Shown here: in pieces, positions 9,419 to 23,181 of the stretch
Layout of the letters: every line of letters starts with the position of its first letter
Position numbering within the stretch: position 1 is the stretch's first letter
Assembly: GCF_000090795.2 (NCBI RefSeq)
Contig: NW_003546243.1
Span: 940,843 to 971,461 of the forward strand
Reading direction: 5' to 3'
Source of the DNA: Amphimedon queenslandica
Taxonomy: Eukaryota > Porifera > Demospongiae > Haplosclerida > Niphatidae
DNA length: 30,619 bases
Made by a program: the position numbers and the translations under genes
The notes under the pieces: generated by a model
The model's database searches: none
The model's input: only the letters and a program-made list of their open reading frames with translations
Told to the model about the DNA's origin: nothing

Positions 9419-9585
9419 GCTTGTTGTTACTTGTTAATAGTAACTTAGTATGGGTGGAGCTGAAAGTGTTGTAATTGCCATGCGGCGTGCTCAGTTCTTA
9501 AAACAATTTTTGCAATAAAAAATTGTAAAAAAAAATTCACACAAAAATGAGCACACATTAAAACATATAAAAGTATAAATTATTA
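9419..9585 (-). promoter_or_regulatory. Short LRRK to SLC25A20 intergenic spacer, presumed carrier promoter
   Basis: There are 167 bp between the LRRK stop and the carrier ATG on the same strand. LRRK 3' end signals and the carrier promoter must share this space. No TATA box is obvious. Confidence 0.45.
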
Positions 9586-11876
9586 TCAGTCTTGCCGCTT
9601 TTCCTGAGACAAAACATTCTTTCCCCATCCAGCAGCCTCCCAGACCAACAGGAAAGAAGATTTCGTATAATCAATGGTATCGTTCGATTCATAATACGCC
9701 CTACAGTGCATTATCAAAAATAATAAAATTTTAACAATACTTTGGATAATAATTGAATTTCAATACTTGCATATTATTAAATACATGCATAAAGTACGTG
9801 TAATATATGTAACATGTTGCATGTAAATTTAATCTTGCATAGTGTAAGTTGGTCGTTACCTAAAACCAGTGCCAAAGCTCATGAGTTGAAGTGGGCCGGT
9901 CTTATACTTGACGTCAGACTGATCACTATTAGTAAGGAAAGGGTGAGACGGATATACAGTTGGGGTCATGGCTCCAAGTCCTTGATACTCTTGCTGTGGC
10001 GGCAACAGCTTCCTCAAGTCAATTGAGAGGAAACTGTGAACGTTTGACCGATGACAATGGAGGGTAGTGAGGAGAGAGAGGTGGAGGTGATCGAGCACAA
10101 GTATCTCACCAGTAACCAGTCCAATGTACATATAAGAGCTACTACAGTATAAGGCACTCACTGATGGCATAGCATCCTCTATTGGAAAGAGAAGAACACA
10201 TAATAATAGGAGAGGGAATGAGATAGAGGAGGAGGGGGGAAGAGAAATAGAAGAAAGGAGAGAAAAAGGAGCAGTAAGTATTAACCTTTCCAGTGAGGTA
10301 GGAGGTCCAGCACATTAAAGCATGTCTTTATCTTTCTTGAGGCTCCGTCCCAGACTGTAACAAACTGACCATGTCTCAATGCACCGTAAACCCAAACTGG
10401 TTCCAAGGCATCCTCTCTCAAGAGAATAGACTCAGAGTCTTCGCTGTCTTTAGGTGAGACCGAAGAGGTCAAGTAGTAAAAAGGGACTTGATCAAGATAG
10501 CTGGGACACGGGGTTGTATCATCAGGAGTGTCAAGAAAATCGACGATAGACAGATCCTCGGCATTTAGTACAGTAATAGACTTGTTCTTCTGTCCGACCC
10601 ATAAATGAAAGGCAATACCCTCTTCTTCTCTACCCTCCTCTTCATTCCAAGGCTTTACCATTATAGGTAATATCACTGGGCATATCTCGTTTGGCTCCTT
10701 GTACGTTGAGAGTGGCGTGAGATGAGTAGCGATGAGTGGTACAGAGTCATCGTCGTTAGAAATAGGAGTAATGATGTCACTGTAGGAGAGTATAGTACCA
10801 TTGGCTAATCCAACATACACCTGTGATAACTGTGGGATGTGTGCTATACTCTGAACTGCTATACCACGTCTAATCCATACCTGAATACAGGGAATTAATG
10901 CATAATGATGGTACGAATGAATGAATGTGGATATGTAATACCTGTGCTAGTGTGTTGTGTGTGTCAGCATCATAGATACAAAGGTATCCGATCTCAAATC
11001 CAATCCAAACTTTATCGTGCACCATTGAAATGGCTAATACAGGCGAGTCTCCCAAATCAACATCCTGTAAAGGTACAGAGATTACTCTATTTTTTATTTT
11101 TGGTGAAATTTGGTCAAAGTCCGTGTACTATAGTACAGGGACTTTGTTTAACTATTACAATACTACATGTAAGTATTAATCTATTACTATTACAATAATA
11201 CAATTATAATAGAAACTACCTCAATCTTCATAAATTGTCCACAATAATCAACAACAGTAGCAACTGAGTTGTGATTGGACGACGAGACAACCCACACTTG
11301 ATAAAACCTGTGATTATCCTCCTCCCCCTCTCTCTCCCTCTCTTCTCCCTCTCCTATGTCCGGGAGGATCTGAAGAGAAGGTGGTATCCTGTGCTTAGAC
11401 TCTCCTTCTTCAGTCACATAAGCCTGAGGTTTAAAGTGAACTGAAGAAGATGCACTACTAGTACTCATAGGAGACACAAGATCTTCAATGACATTCTGTG
11501 CCTCAGTCAATGGTAGACTAGTCTCATTAGCTCTTATCTCAGCAGCTGCTTCCAGCAATTGCTTCTCAGTGCTGTTAAACATTAGATTATGCCCAGACTC
11601 ATTGCAGGCTTTTGATAGCAATCCTTCTTCTTTGGGATTAATGTCAACTTGATTTGGATTTGAATCAATCTTTGATTGAGGTTGATTTGATACAGCTGCA
11701 CGGCTGCCGGTTTCATTGGTAGGGATGCTACTAGCTTTAATACTAGTCCTTAAAGGGGAAGCTCCTTGTGATTTTAGTGAAGGTACAAAAGGGAAGGAAT
11801 GATGTCCTGGTGTATGGGGAGTTAGGCTTGGCTTAAAAACTGGAGATTTGAGTATGCGATAACATGAACCAGCAAC
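9586..11876 (-). other. LRRK C-terminal linker and WD40-like propeller (about residues 2252-2853)
   Basis: Exon 34 begins with a Ser/Pro-rich linker and ends in a first blade (HRFYQVWVVSSSNH..VATVVD). Later blades are seen in exon 35 (DKVWIGFEIGYLCIYDADT), exon 36 (QVYVGLANGTILSYS, FHLWVGQKNKSITVLNAED) and exon 37 (YMYIGLVTGEILVLD). The last exon ends with the strand SSFLLVWEAAGWGKNV. Confidence 0.85.
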
Positions 11877-13351
11877 CTAAGAATTAAAAAATAATTTTAA
11901 AAATTAATTCTACTCTCTTTTTATGAATCCACTCTCTTTCCCTTACTTGGCTTCCAAAGTTGTTAACTCTGATGGCATCAGCTAGTCTAAGGAACTGGTC
12001 CATTTGAGAGACCTTTGTTATCTGAGAGGCTGTTGGACGAAGCTCCTCAGATTGCTGCCAGCACCAAACCATAAGCTCTCTTATTAGAACAGGACAAGGA
12101 AGATCCTACAAAAATTACACTTAACTCTATTATACTATACAAGAGTTTGAGATGATTCAGAATATACGAAACTTATTAGATTAAAGCATGATCTCTGGAA
12201 AATCATATTACTTATAGTTTTCCAGCTTTTCTGCACAACTTACTATTCTCTTAAGTGTAGGCCTAGCTCCATTTTCATTTGCCTGATTAGCTTGGGATGG
12301 TGTCAAGTGTTCAAATGGAAGTCTGAATGTTATCATCTCATATATCAACATTGCAAAGGAAAATATGTCAACTTTCTCATTGTAGGCTTCCTTCCCGTAA
12401 TACATGAGTATCTCGGGAGCCATGAAACCTGGTGTACCTACTAGCCCTTTAGCACCTTGTGTTGATGCAAACTGGCTTATACCATAATCTGATAGCTTCA
12501 CTTTACTAAAAATAGTAAAGAATATGCAACAATTATTTGCAAAGTTTATCTCTAACTTACACTACATCAGTATGAACAGGTAGTGCAGGTACTAGTACAT
12601 CATAAGGACTGGGGAACTGCCACACAAGAACGTTGTCGCTCTTCAAGTCACGATATATGATCCTTAAATCGTGCAAATACTTTAATGCATCACTGATCTA
12701 TTATTTTAAAATTTTGTGACTAAAATAATATTTGAGTAAAAACAGCAATAACTCACTTGCAATGTGACTGCTTGCATAGCTGATGATTGAATGTGAGTTT
12801 GAGCTTCAGAATATTCTTTAAGCAATGACTTTAAACTTCCTTTAGGTGCCAGCTCAAGTACTAGTCCTATGGATTGAGTTTAACAGAGTTTAAACACAAT
12901 ACTAATGCAATGTAACACAATAAGTATTATTAGATCATAGCATTTCACTGACACAAAACTAACAGACTACTAACGCACCACTAACAGCAATACTAATACA
13001 AAAACACTGACCACTGATGCGTCACTAACACACTGATAACACAGTTAGTATCAAACATCTTTACCTAATGGCCTTGCAGACACACCAAACAGTTGTATGA
13101 TGTAAGGATGACGCAGCGGAGATAGAATCGAGAGCTCTTTTTTTAAATTATTGAATCCGGAAATAATGGCAGATCTTTGGATTGGAGGAGGTTCCCTTGC
13201 ATTCTCTCCATCATACTCATCATCTCCTCCAGGTCTCTCCTCTTCCTCGTCAAGACTGATGTCCTCATCATCATCATCATCAAGATCCTCCCCTTTATTG
13301 CCTAGTGCCTTGATGGCAACATCCTCAAAATGAATTTGACCCTAAAAAATA

Positions 13352-13412
<61 letters not shown>

Positions 13413-16400
13413 GATAGTCTTAATACAGACAAATGCAATATAATTAATATATTAATAGGATTATAATTCTTAAAGGAAGATCGCACCATTGCAACTAATA
13501 TAGTGAAATATATCATTAAGTATGTAATTTAGCCAGCAATTAGTACACATACATGTACATGTACATGCATACATTGGGTAGTTTTCTTTTGATCTGTGCA
13601 TGATAAACAGTAGCAAAAGCACCACGTCCCAATCGCTCCTTCTTAAGCACTTCATCAGGTTGGAGGAGCACATCACGACCTTCAGTTAAGAACAACTAGG
13701 AGAGACAGAAGATAGTAAGAAAAGAAATACATACATTACTTACAGTATCTGGTGCAATGTACTCCAATGGAAGCTCTCCGTGGACAGGGCACTTCACATA
13801 AGGGACATCTCTAGCCCTAACGACACACTCCTCATACTGGAATGCATAAAACACTACATTGGGAGTTGGAGTAGGGGCAGGGACAGGTGATGCTCCTTGA
13901 CCACGCCCCCAGCCCCACCTACTACGCTGCTGAGGAACAGAACTTTGAGAGGCGATGGTACTAGCAATATGAGCTTGAGTTGGAGCAGAATAAGGATAAA
14001 ACTAGAAGAAAGGGTATTTTTAAAAAGATATATTTATTATAATTAATTTTATGAAACTCACTGAGCTATCCACCAAATCATTTGGTGGGCGGACTTGTGG
14101 ATTAATTGAAAAAGATCGTAGGAATGGTATTCTGTCACTGCCTTGTGTTGGACCTGTCAGTCCGTGAGAACAGTGAGGACAAGGTACAACGAGAAACCTT
14201 GGTCTTACGCCAGTGAACCAATCCTCAACCAAGAGGGTAATGTGATCCACTACCTGTTGGAAAGAAAAGAGATTGTGATTCTAGAGAAATAATCATAGAC
14301 TATATAATGCTTTTGTTCAGAAAATGGTTCATTTTAACTTTAAAAATTAGACATTGTAATACGTGTCTACATGTATGCTAATTTTTACTTTTGAAAGTAG
14401 ACCAGCTCTCATTCTGTCGTTGTTCTCTTCTGTTAGTTTTGGTGGTCCATTGCTGCTCATTGTATTGAAATCATTCTATAAAACAAAGAGAGTCCATCTC
14501 ATCTTTCTTGTCACAATTTTTCAAAATTAAAATTTAAAACTCTCTCTTTCTCTCTCTTCCTTTACATTCCAGATTGCTCCAGGATGATGTCCATGTGCTC
14601 TTTTCTTTTTCAACTCCTCAAACTGTGTCTGTATCTCTTCTTTCCTCAGTACTCCTCTCACTCTTCCTATGCCTCCTGTGCTCTCTCCCTCCTCCTCCTC
14701 CTTGTCCTTCTTCTCATCCTCAGAATCACTGCTTGAGCTATTGCTATGGTGATCGGGAAGGACAACAAAGCCACTAGCAACCCTTGGGCTCTGAGAAACA
14801 GAACTACAAGTTATAAATATAATGGTAAGTTTTATAATAGCTCCTGCTTTATAGCAGTAATACATGGACTCTGAATATGCTTACCTAGTTGGTGGCAGTG
14901 TCAGTGAGTCATTGATGTCTGCTATATTGGTATATGATCTAACTTTCCTTGCTATAGATCCAACCTTCTCGGATATGGTCCACCTCTTATTCCTACTACC
15001 ACTAGCAGCTGTAGAGAGAGAGGAATAGTAAAATCATTTCAAATAAAGATGACCGTCTTTCTAATTTTCTATCATCACTATAATCTCTCTCTCTCTCTCT
15101 CTCTTCTCTTACCAGGAGGTTGAGTTGGAGGTGTCCTCATACTATCACTAAAGCTCCTTTCTCTTGGATCCTCAGTAATGTCACCAAGGTGTTGTCTAGG
15201 TCTTCTCACTCTCTCCTCCTCTTGCTCCTCTCCCTCTTCCTCCTGCTGGCCAGTTGAGCCGCTCCGCTGTACAATACGTATGCGATTAGGATTAAGCTCA
15301 GCATAGCGAAGGAGTGGAAACACATCTGGAACCTAAAAACAAAAATAATAACAATAAATTATTTCATTAAAACTTTTAAATGATTCAAAAGATGCTTTCG
15401 TGAACTCTCTCTTCTCTTTCAGTCATTACCTCAACATTGACTCCGTACACAGTAGTGTCCAGGGGATGTTCCTCCCACCTACCCCCATCCTTCATGATAG
15501 CCATTTTTGTCCCATTTCCAGTAAACAATTTGCCAGATAACTCTTCCATCGAGAGCAACGTAACATTGCCAAACCTGAGGATCATACCAGTCCTCCATTT
15601 AGTCCACTTTAGAAGGCGGCACTCTGTGACAAGAATAACAAAAAAATATTATATACAACATGTATATTCCAGACTATAAAAGAATTATAATAATAATATA
15701 TTAGGGTACCTTCATCAGTGAGACCACACCCAACTTGTGCTAATCTCATAATTGATGGATCACTAAGGACACGTGACATAAGACGAGGCCAAAAACCACT
15801 TGGAACAAACGCTAACAAATACGTGTGCCTCAATGGAGGAAGATACACCTGAAGAGAGAGAGAGAGGGAGAGGGACTTTTAAAATAATGATTAATATCCT
15901 CATACAGTATTCTCTGGAGGGTAGCAGTGAGAGAGTGCTGGCTTGAGTTCAGGTAGATGAGAAGGAATGAGTAGTTTTCCTTCCTTGAACTCCACAGCTA
16001 CCTTTAAGAATGACCACATTACATGCACATTCACATGAAACTGTCTTAATTACTTCGAATGTAGTCAAGAGACGAAGATACTGCTTCTGCCAGTGAATGG
16101 GGAAGTCCTTATCATTAAATAAAAGCGTAAAGTCTTTAATCTTCATTATACCTGCAATATACATACATGTACATGCATAGTGAGTCTCCATTATTAGGAC
16201 TGCATGTATCATACCATCTTTAACAAAAGGATTGATCTCTCTCACTGTGACAATGTGTGCCAACATGTCCGACAGCCACTGTGGATCGACAAAGTATAGT
16301 TCCTTGAGTAGAGGGTCATCGTAATGAAGGAGAGTCCCATTGTCATGCAGAAACCTAACGGCTTGCTCAAGTTCTCTGTCTCCAACATCACGACTAACTA

Positions 16401-17100
16401 AAGTACGAGCATCACCAAATACGTACTCCCTGAGCGAGAAAAAGTTAGTAAATTATTAGTAAACTATCAGTAAATCAATAGTGTATCATTAGTATTATCA
16501 GTATACTAACTTGAATTCTTTGTATGTCAGTACAGGTGGTTTACCCAACAACCTCAGTGTCAATGCAATACTTCTAACAGAATCCTCCAGCTGAAGGTAA
16601 GAGGCTGGAACCAACTGATCCATTAATAAACGATACTCTGGTATACGACCACACCCAATGCCCCGCCCAGTAACTAGTAATATAATAAATAATACAATCC
16701 CTGCATGTATCAAGATACCAGTGTTCTCCTTGACTTGACATGCAACGTCAAATATCTTGTCTCTAAGGTCGTTAATGTTACTACCTGAAGTACAGCTAAC
16801 CACTACGTTATACATAATGGTAGGGAAACCATGCTGACTGGAATGAGTAAAGGGAAAAAGAAAAAATTAGATAATAGCATAAGTTATGGATGGGAGATCC
16901 TACCGATGCATTAGTCTTGATCCTGATCCGTACAATCGATTGATAAGCTCAACATTCTCAGTAACTAAGTGACGCTGTGATCTCTTTACTTTATCATAAT
17001 GAGTACCGACAATAATCACAGGAGAATTAGGGGCACGAGCCTAGTATAATAAAAAAAATAATATAAAAGTAACTAGCATATAATAATAATAATAATAATG

Positions 17101-17149
<49 letters not shown>

Positions 17150-20100
17150 TGATAATAATAATAATAATAATGATAATAATAACTTGTATGTTGAGTAGCC
17201 ATGGTTTTAACTCCAGCACTCCTTCCCTTCCATGAGTCACATTCCACACTACAAGATAGAGTGACCTTCTTGACAAGAAGCACTGGTGAGTGGCATAATA
17301 CTCCTCCTATAACACCAAAAGACATGAACATACTATAATGTAATGTAGATGTACATGTAAAGGGTACATGTGTCATAATATATTGTGTAGATATGCAGGT
17401 AGTATGTACTTGTCCTCCAAAGTCCCAAGTCATGAAAGTGATGTTCCTGAGGCCAGTCTGTGTTTGGTCGGAATGATGTTTAGTGGTATAAGTCCAGTCA
17501 CTGACTACTATACCGACTGAAGGGCAAAGTATAAGATAAAAGGGATGAGGTCATAGCATATTTGTAAGTATATGACAATTAAGAGATTTTTGATATTACA
17601 TTCACATCAAAAAAACTATATGTACATGTATATGCAAATTAAGATTATTTAATTAGATGTTATTATTGCTTACCTGTTGATAAATCCTTTTGAAACTTCT
17701 TGGCATCACTGCTCATTCTAGTAAGGAACAGGTTCTCTTGAATTCCACTCTGTCCTTTCTCTGATATCTTCCTAAGTAATGTGGTCTTACCTCGACCAGC
17801 TTTACCAACTAGCATCAGTTTCATCCTGTGATACGGCCTGGCTCTGAAAAAATTATTATTATTGTCATTATGTGCAATAAAATATACATGTACAAACACA
17901 AATCTACATGTACATGTATGGGTCACCCATACATGTACATGTAGATTTGTACTTGTGGGTGTACATCAACAATGACAATATTCATAATGAAGTCCCTTAC
18001 CTTTGCAGGAGTGACCACAAGAAACCAATAATGTCTTTGGTCTTTCCCCTGTCAATGATATTATGTGGCGGAGATATGAGCTGAAGACCGTCTAGTGGGA
18101 ATTCCCACAGATTGCCTAGTTTACCAAGTGACGGGCGGAGCTCAATTATATTATTCCAACTGAGATCAACGGAATTGAGGGAAGTCATGTCACAGACGCT
18201 TGGAGGAACCTAGAGAAACAGAATTTAGCAATAACAGTGTCACACATACGTGTACATGTACATGTAGATATAATGCATATGCATTCATTTTAGCTTAAAA
18301 TTTTAACAACTATTATTTTTAAAAGCTAAGGTGAAGGTAAAAAGACTACACTGCTGCATAATTTAAAAAATTAAAACTTTGAGCCATGGATTCTAAAAAA
18401 TTGACAACAGAATTACCCCAAACTACTATTATACTATCTTATGCTCATCCACTCAATGTTTACTATAAAGCATTGCTCTCTTACTTCAGCAATTTGATTG
18501 TGATGTAGTACGAGTCGAGTGAGTAGTGGACAAGCAAGTTTGGCAAGTTGCCTCACGCGATCCTGACTCTGACCACTAGCGGAAGCAAGAGCAGCAAACA
18601 GTGGGATATCGGTCACTTTTATTTTACCACCTCTATCACTCACCAGATGAACAGGGCTGAGGAAAAAAAGAGAGAGAAAATTTATTAATATTTAAAAATT
18701 ATAATACATGGTACGTTTCTTTGAATGCCAACCTGTATAGTTTGACATCAGCTATTTGATTGTGAGATGCGTCAAGGACAGCAAGTGAAATGAGGTGATT
18801 GTGTGAGCGATGGGAGCAGAATGGCTTACTAGGATCACGATATATGGTACCACCAGAATTGATAAGAGTCTATAGAAATAAAATTTTATAACAATAATAA
18901 TGAGAGAAAAGGAAAGAGAAAGAGGTAGGTGAACATGTATTGTACATATAGAAAGAGAAAAAATAATTAGAGACAACAATAAAAATGAAAGATGATCAAT
19001 CATCAACATGCTATTGTATAAGGCAAGCAATAATGATAACAATACTAATAATGATAATAGAAACAGTTTAATGTTTTACCTTAGGGTTAGTACAAGGTAG
19101 TTGTTCAACACGGCTCTTGTAGCTATCCAGTCTCAATATGTCATTATGCGACACGTTCAATTGCTTTAAATTGGAAGGGACAGCTCGTGGCAGAGCAAGA
19201 TCTGATATCCCATTGTGAGAGAGATCAAGACGAGTTAGCTTTGGGCAAAGACAAGGTAGATTACTCGGGATCACTTTTATTTCGTTGTGGGACAAATTAA
19301 GATTATTTAGACCGTCAAATATTTCTTGCTTTCCTTCCAACGCATCCCACTCAATGGTGAGGTTAGCGTTGCAGACGTTCAAACGATCGTAGAGTCTCGT
19401 CTGACGGACTTTATCCGGTGTGATCATGTTATCATCAGTAGTGCGACTGGAATCATCAGTAAAACAATTATCCTGTAGAGAAGGAGAATGGAGAGGGAGG
19501 GGAAGAAAGAAGGAAAAAGAAAGGAAAGGAGATAAAAGAAGAAATAAAAAGGAAAAGAGAGAGGAAAGGATGGTGTTATGTTGCAAATGTTTTTTTTTAA
19601 ATTCTTACAGAGTACGACTGTACAATGGATGCACCAGCAGGATCAGTAGACACACGCCTAGTGCTGGCTTTACTCCTTGGACTAGATAAACCACTCAATG
19701 CTAGAAAAAGAAAAAAACACTAACTTCATGTAGTGATGCTGATGTACACATGTACATATAAATGACCTAAAATTAGTTTGTAATGCAAATCATGATACTC
19801 TAATGCTATGGAAGGAGCCAATTCCCATTTACAAAAAATTCTGAGTTACATGTATATGCATGAGAATTAATGATTTCCCATACATGCATGGGCTAACTGA
19901 ACGTAACTGACTAACTTTGTGTTGGAGATGTCACACTAGCCCCAGGGGGACCATTAGCCCCTGCTATATCAATAATATCATAATTCTCCATCACGTAAGA
20001 CAGGTTAGTCGGTATCTCTTGTATGGTGTTATGAGAGCAGTTCAGTGAACTCAATTTAGGAGCACTCCACATTAAAACTGGGAGAGCCGTCAACTGGTTG

Positions 20101-23057
20101 TGACTGGCATCAAGTATTGACAACTGGGGGAGCTCAAATAAATAAATTGGCAGTTCCTTCAACTGATTGTGAGAGATATCGAGTTTGTTTAAACTCCCGC
20201 AAGGCCAGGTAGGGGTTGTTGAATCAGTTGCCATAGGAACAACATCAGGAAGCTCTCCAAGGCAATTATGGGATAAGTTAAGCGTCGTGAGGTTTTGGAG
20301 ACGAAAGAACTCAATTGGAACGAAAGTGAGTTTGTTCTTTGAGATGTTTAAGCGATTGATAAATTTCAAACAGAGGTTCTCAGTGAGTGACTGTGACACA
20401 AACAAAGGGCAAGTGTTGAGACTGTCGTAGAACCACTCCGGCTTGAACTCTGTCATATCTAGTCCGTTCCACTCTACAACGGCCATCTTGTGTCTGTGAG
20501 AGCGAGGTTCTTTACGAGACTGTGCCAGAGTCTTTGTGGCATTCTCATCACATTTGACAAGACTACCAAAAAGGAGTGGTATCACTTCAGCCTTGAGTCC
20601 ATTAGGCTGCGTCATGTCCTGAGAGAGAGCGTAATTAAGAGCATCATGTCTCCTGTCTTCTGCCCCGTAGCTAACTAAAGTCCTTATCATTAGTGGATTG
20701 TTATTGATAGCTGCTTCGGCCAGTGGGTTTTTGGCAAGACCTCCCATCTCCCCAGCTAGAGTTGCATTAGGATTAGCCCCATTGCTCAGTAGAAGTGCTG
20801 CCATTTCCGGTTGATTGAAATGAACTGCTAAATGAAGGGCAGTGTAGCCACACGCACTTCCCTCAAGAGAGAGCGAGAGCTGCTTAGCATGAGATAAGAA
20901 TAACAAGGTTATTTCTCTTTCGCAGAGAGCAACTGACATATGAAGAGGAGTATGGCCAGTATTAGTAGGGGAGAACAGCAATGGAGCTTCAGAAGGCGGA
21001 GCTCTAATACGAGGGTTGGCTCCGCCCATTGCTAAAGCGACACTACTGCTCCGCTGCCTATAAATATTCATGTATGCCTCGGTCAGTATCTGTACTATCT
21101 CAAAGCATTTGTGGGATACAGCAACGTGGAGTGCAGTGTATCCTTCACTGGAGGGCTGGGTGAGGAGTGAAGGATAGTTGGAGACTAGAAATGAAACGAG
21201 TGATATGTGATTGTATTGTACTGCAGCATGGAGGATCGTCACATAATGTAAGGATATAGGGAAGTCACGCGTGAAACGACTTAGACTATGGACCAGTGTC
21301 GAGTTATTGAGAAGGTTACAATGTCTGAAATAAAGAAAGAGAGAAAGAAAGAAAAAGAAAGAGAAAAGGAGAGGGTGGGCGGTAGAGAGTTTTTATAAGA
21401 TAAAAGATATGAAACAATAATACTGAAAGCATGCAGATTATGAAATAATGAAGTCTAAAAGGAAACAAAGAGAGTAAACACAAGTCCCCACATGCACAAG
21501 TCACAATGGGATATCTTATACCACAAATACTACATTTACATCTACATGTATATGTAGTATCTACAATAGTATAAAGATTATGTAATGTACATCATACTTT
21601 ACCCCACACACACTGTTTATACTAACAGTGTATACATCCTAAAGGATTATCATAACATTTATATAAACTTAGCTAAAAGCATTCCCAAAGGAAGAAGAGA
21701 GAGAGGGGGAGGGAAGGTAGAACGAAAAAGGAGGAAAAGGAGATACCTGTTAGCATACAGCGTACACAGAAAAGATGAAAACAAGAAAATGAAAAACAAA
21801 CAAAGAATGGAAACACAAAATGACTTTAGAAGATTATATCAACATTTATCATGTACAGTAGGTTAAACACACTTTGAGTGCATGCACAAGTACATTGTGA
21901 ACTACATATAATACAATGAGAATGACATACTCAATTATCACAAAAATAACAAAATCACCATTTACAGACAATGGTTGAATGCATGAATGACAGTGCTTAA
22001 ATGCACTGACAGTTTATGGCTGTCAGTGCCATGAACTGTCAGTGCTTCAGTGCTTACATGCATAAATGAATGTAAGGGCTTAGTGTGTAATGTATGTGTA
22101 TGCACATGCATTGTACTTTGTATATGTGTTCAATATAAATGTGTGTATTTCTTGCCTCTCAATAATGTTGTCCTCAGGTGTGGTCGGTGTTGGTTTAGAA
22201 GAATCAAGAGGAAACGATTTATTGAAATTGTCATAGTTGAATAATGACTCAAAATCCCCAGCTTCAAGATATTCAGAAACATCTGGAAAAGAAAAAGAGA
22301 GAGAGAGAGGGGTGGAAGGAGAGAGGGAGAAGGATGCAGCATATGTACATATGTAATCACAGACTATAAGTCTCAATTCACAAAGCAATCACATCACTTA
22401 CTATCATATTATAACTCAGTTAATCTTATTATAGTTACAATCACAATCCACCAGCACACACTACAGTGTATCTATAGGCTACCAATTTAGTACATTATTA
22501 TTATTAGTAGTACAATTCTAATGAATAAAGTATGCATAAAAAACAAGTTTTGTCTATTATAATAATTCATTAAATGTTGTTGGTATGTTTATACAAAGTG
22601 ACTATCCCCCAGAGAGACAATACACATGTACAATACTGCAAGAGCATAAACCACCCTCTCTCTCTCTCTCTCTCTTGTCCACCCTCTTCCTCCAGCTAAA
22701 CTCTGTCCCCATATCTTATCTGTCTTCCTACCCAGTCATTATAAGTACATACACAATCAAAATGAATTACAAGAAAGTGATATTTTGGAGTCCATTATGA
22801 AGCTAAAATGGCAAATGATATTTGATATACTGACTATTATAATTAAGCCAGTGAGAGAGTGTGTACATGTACATTGTATAGAGTGTAAAATACCACACAA
22901 TGCAGTGTTCAATAGTCAGATACAATGCAATGAATCACTACCATTAATGTACAAGTAACAAGCAGCACCACTCCTTATCCCACCTTCAATTACTACTTAC
23001 CTAATAGAACCTCTTGCAATTCTTCAGTTTCATGTTGGACACGTTCAGCTATACAGC

Positions 23058-23090
<33 letters not shown>

Positions 23091-23132
23091 GGCTTTCCCT
23101 TTTTGTCTCTCTTGTCTCTCATTGTGTATAAT

Positions 23133-23181
<49 letters not shown>

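Noticed and set aside
12208-12243. Extension of LRRK exon 32 through SCAEKLENYK to a stop
   Set aside because: A strong GTAAGT donor after ATA (12243) gives the phase needed for exon 33 and restores kinase C-lobe continuity; the extension is intron read-through.
14527-15323. Acidic or Arg-rich frames here as separate small genes
   Set aside because: They are LRRK exons 22-24 (linker low complexity) with flanking intron read-through.
17041-17433. Poly-isoleucine or poly-tyrosine frames over (AAT)n tracts (also 13325-13516 and 23122-23328)
   Set aside because: These are translations of microsatellites inside introns, with no support as coding sequence.
21585-22244. Plus-strand frames in LRRK intron 4
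   Set aside because: They have no recognisable product, contain low complexity, and lie opposite an intron and exon 4.
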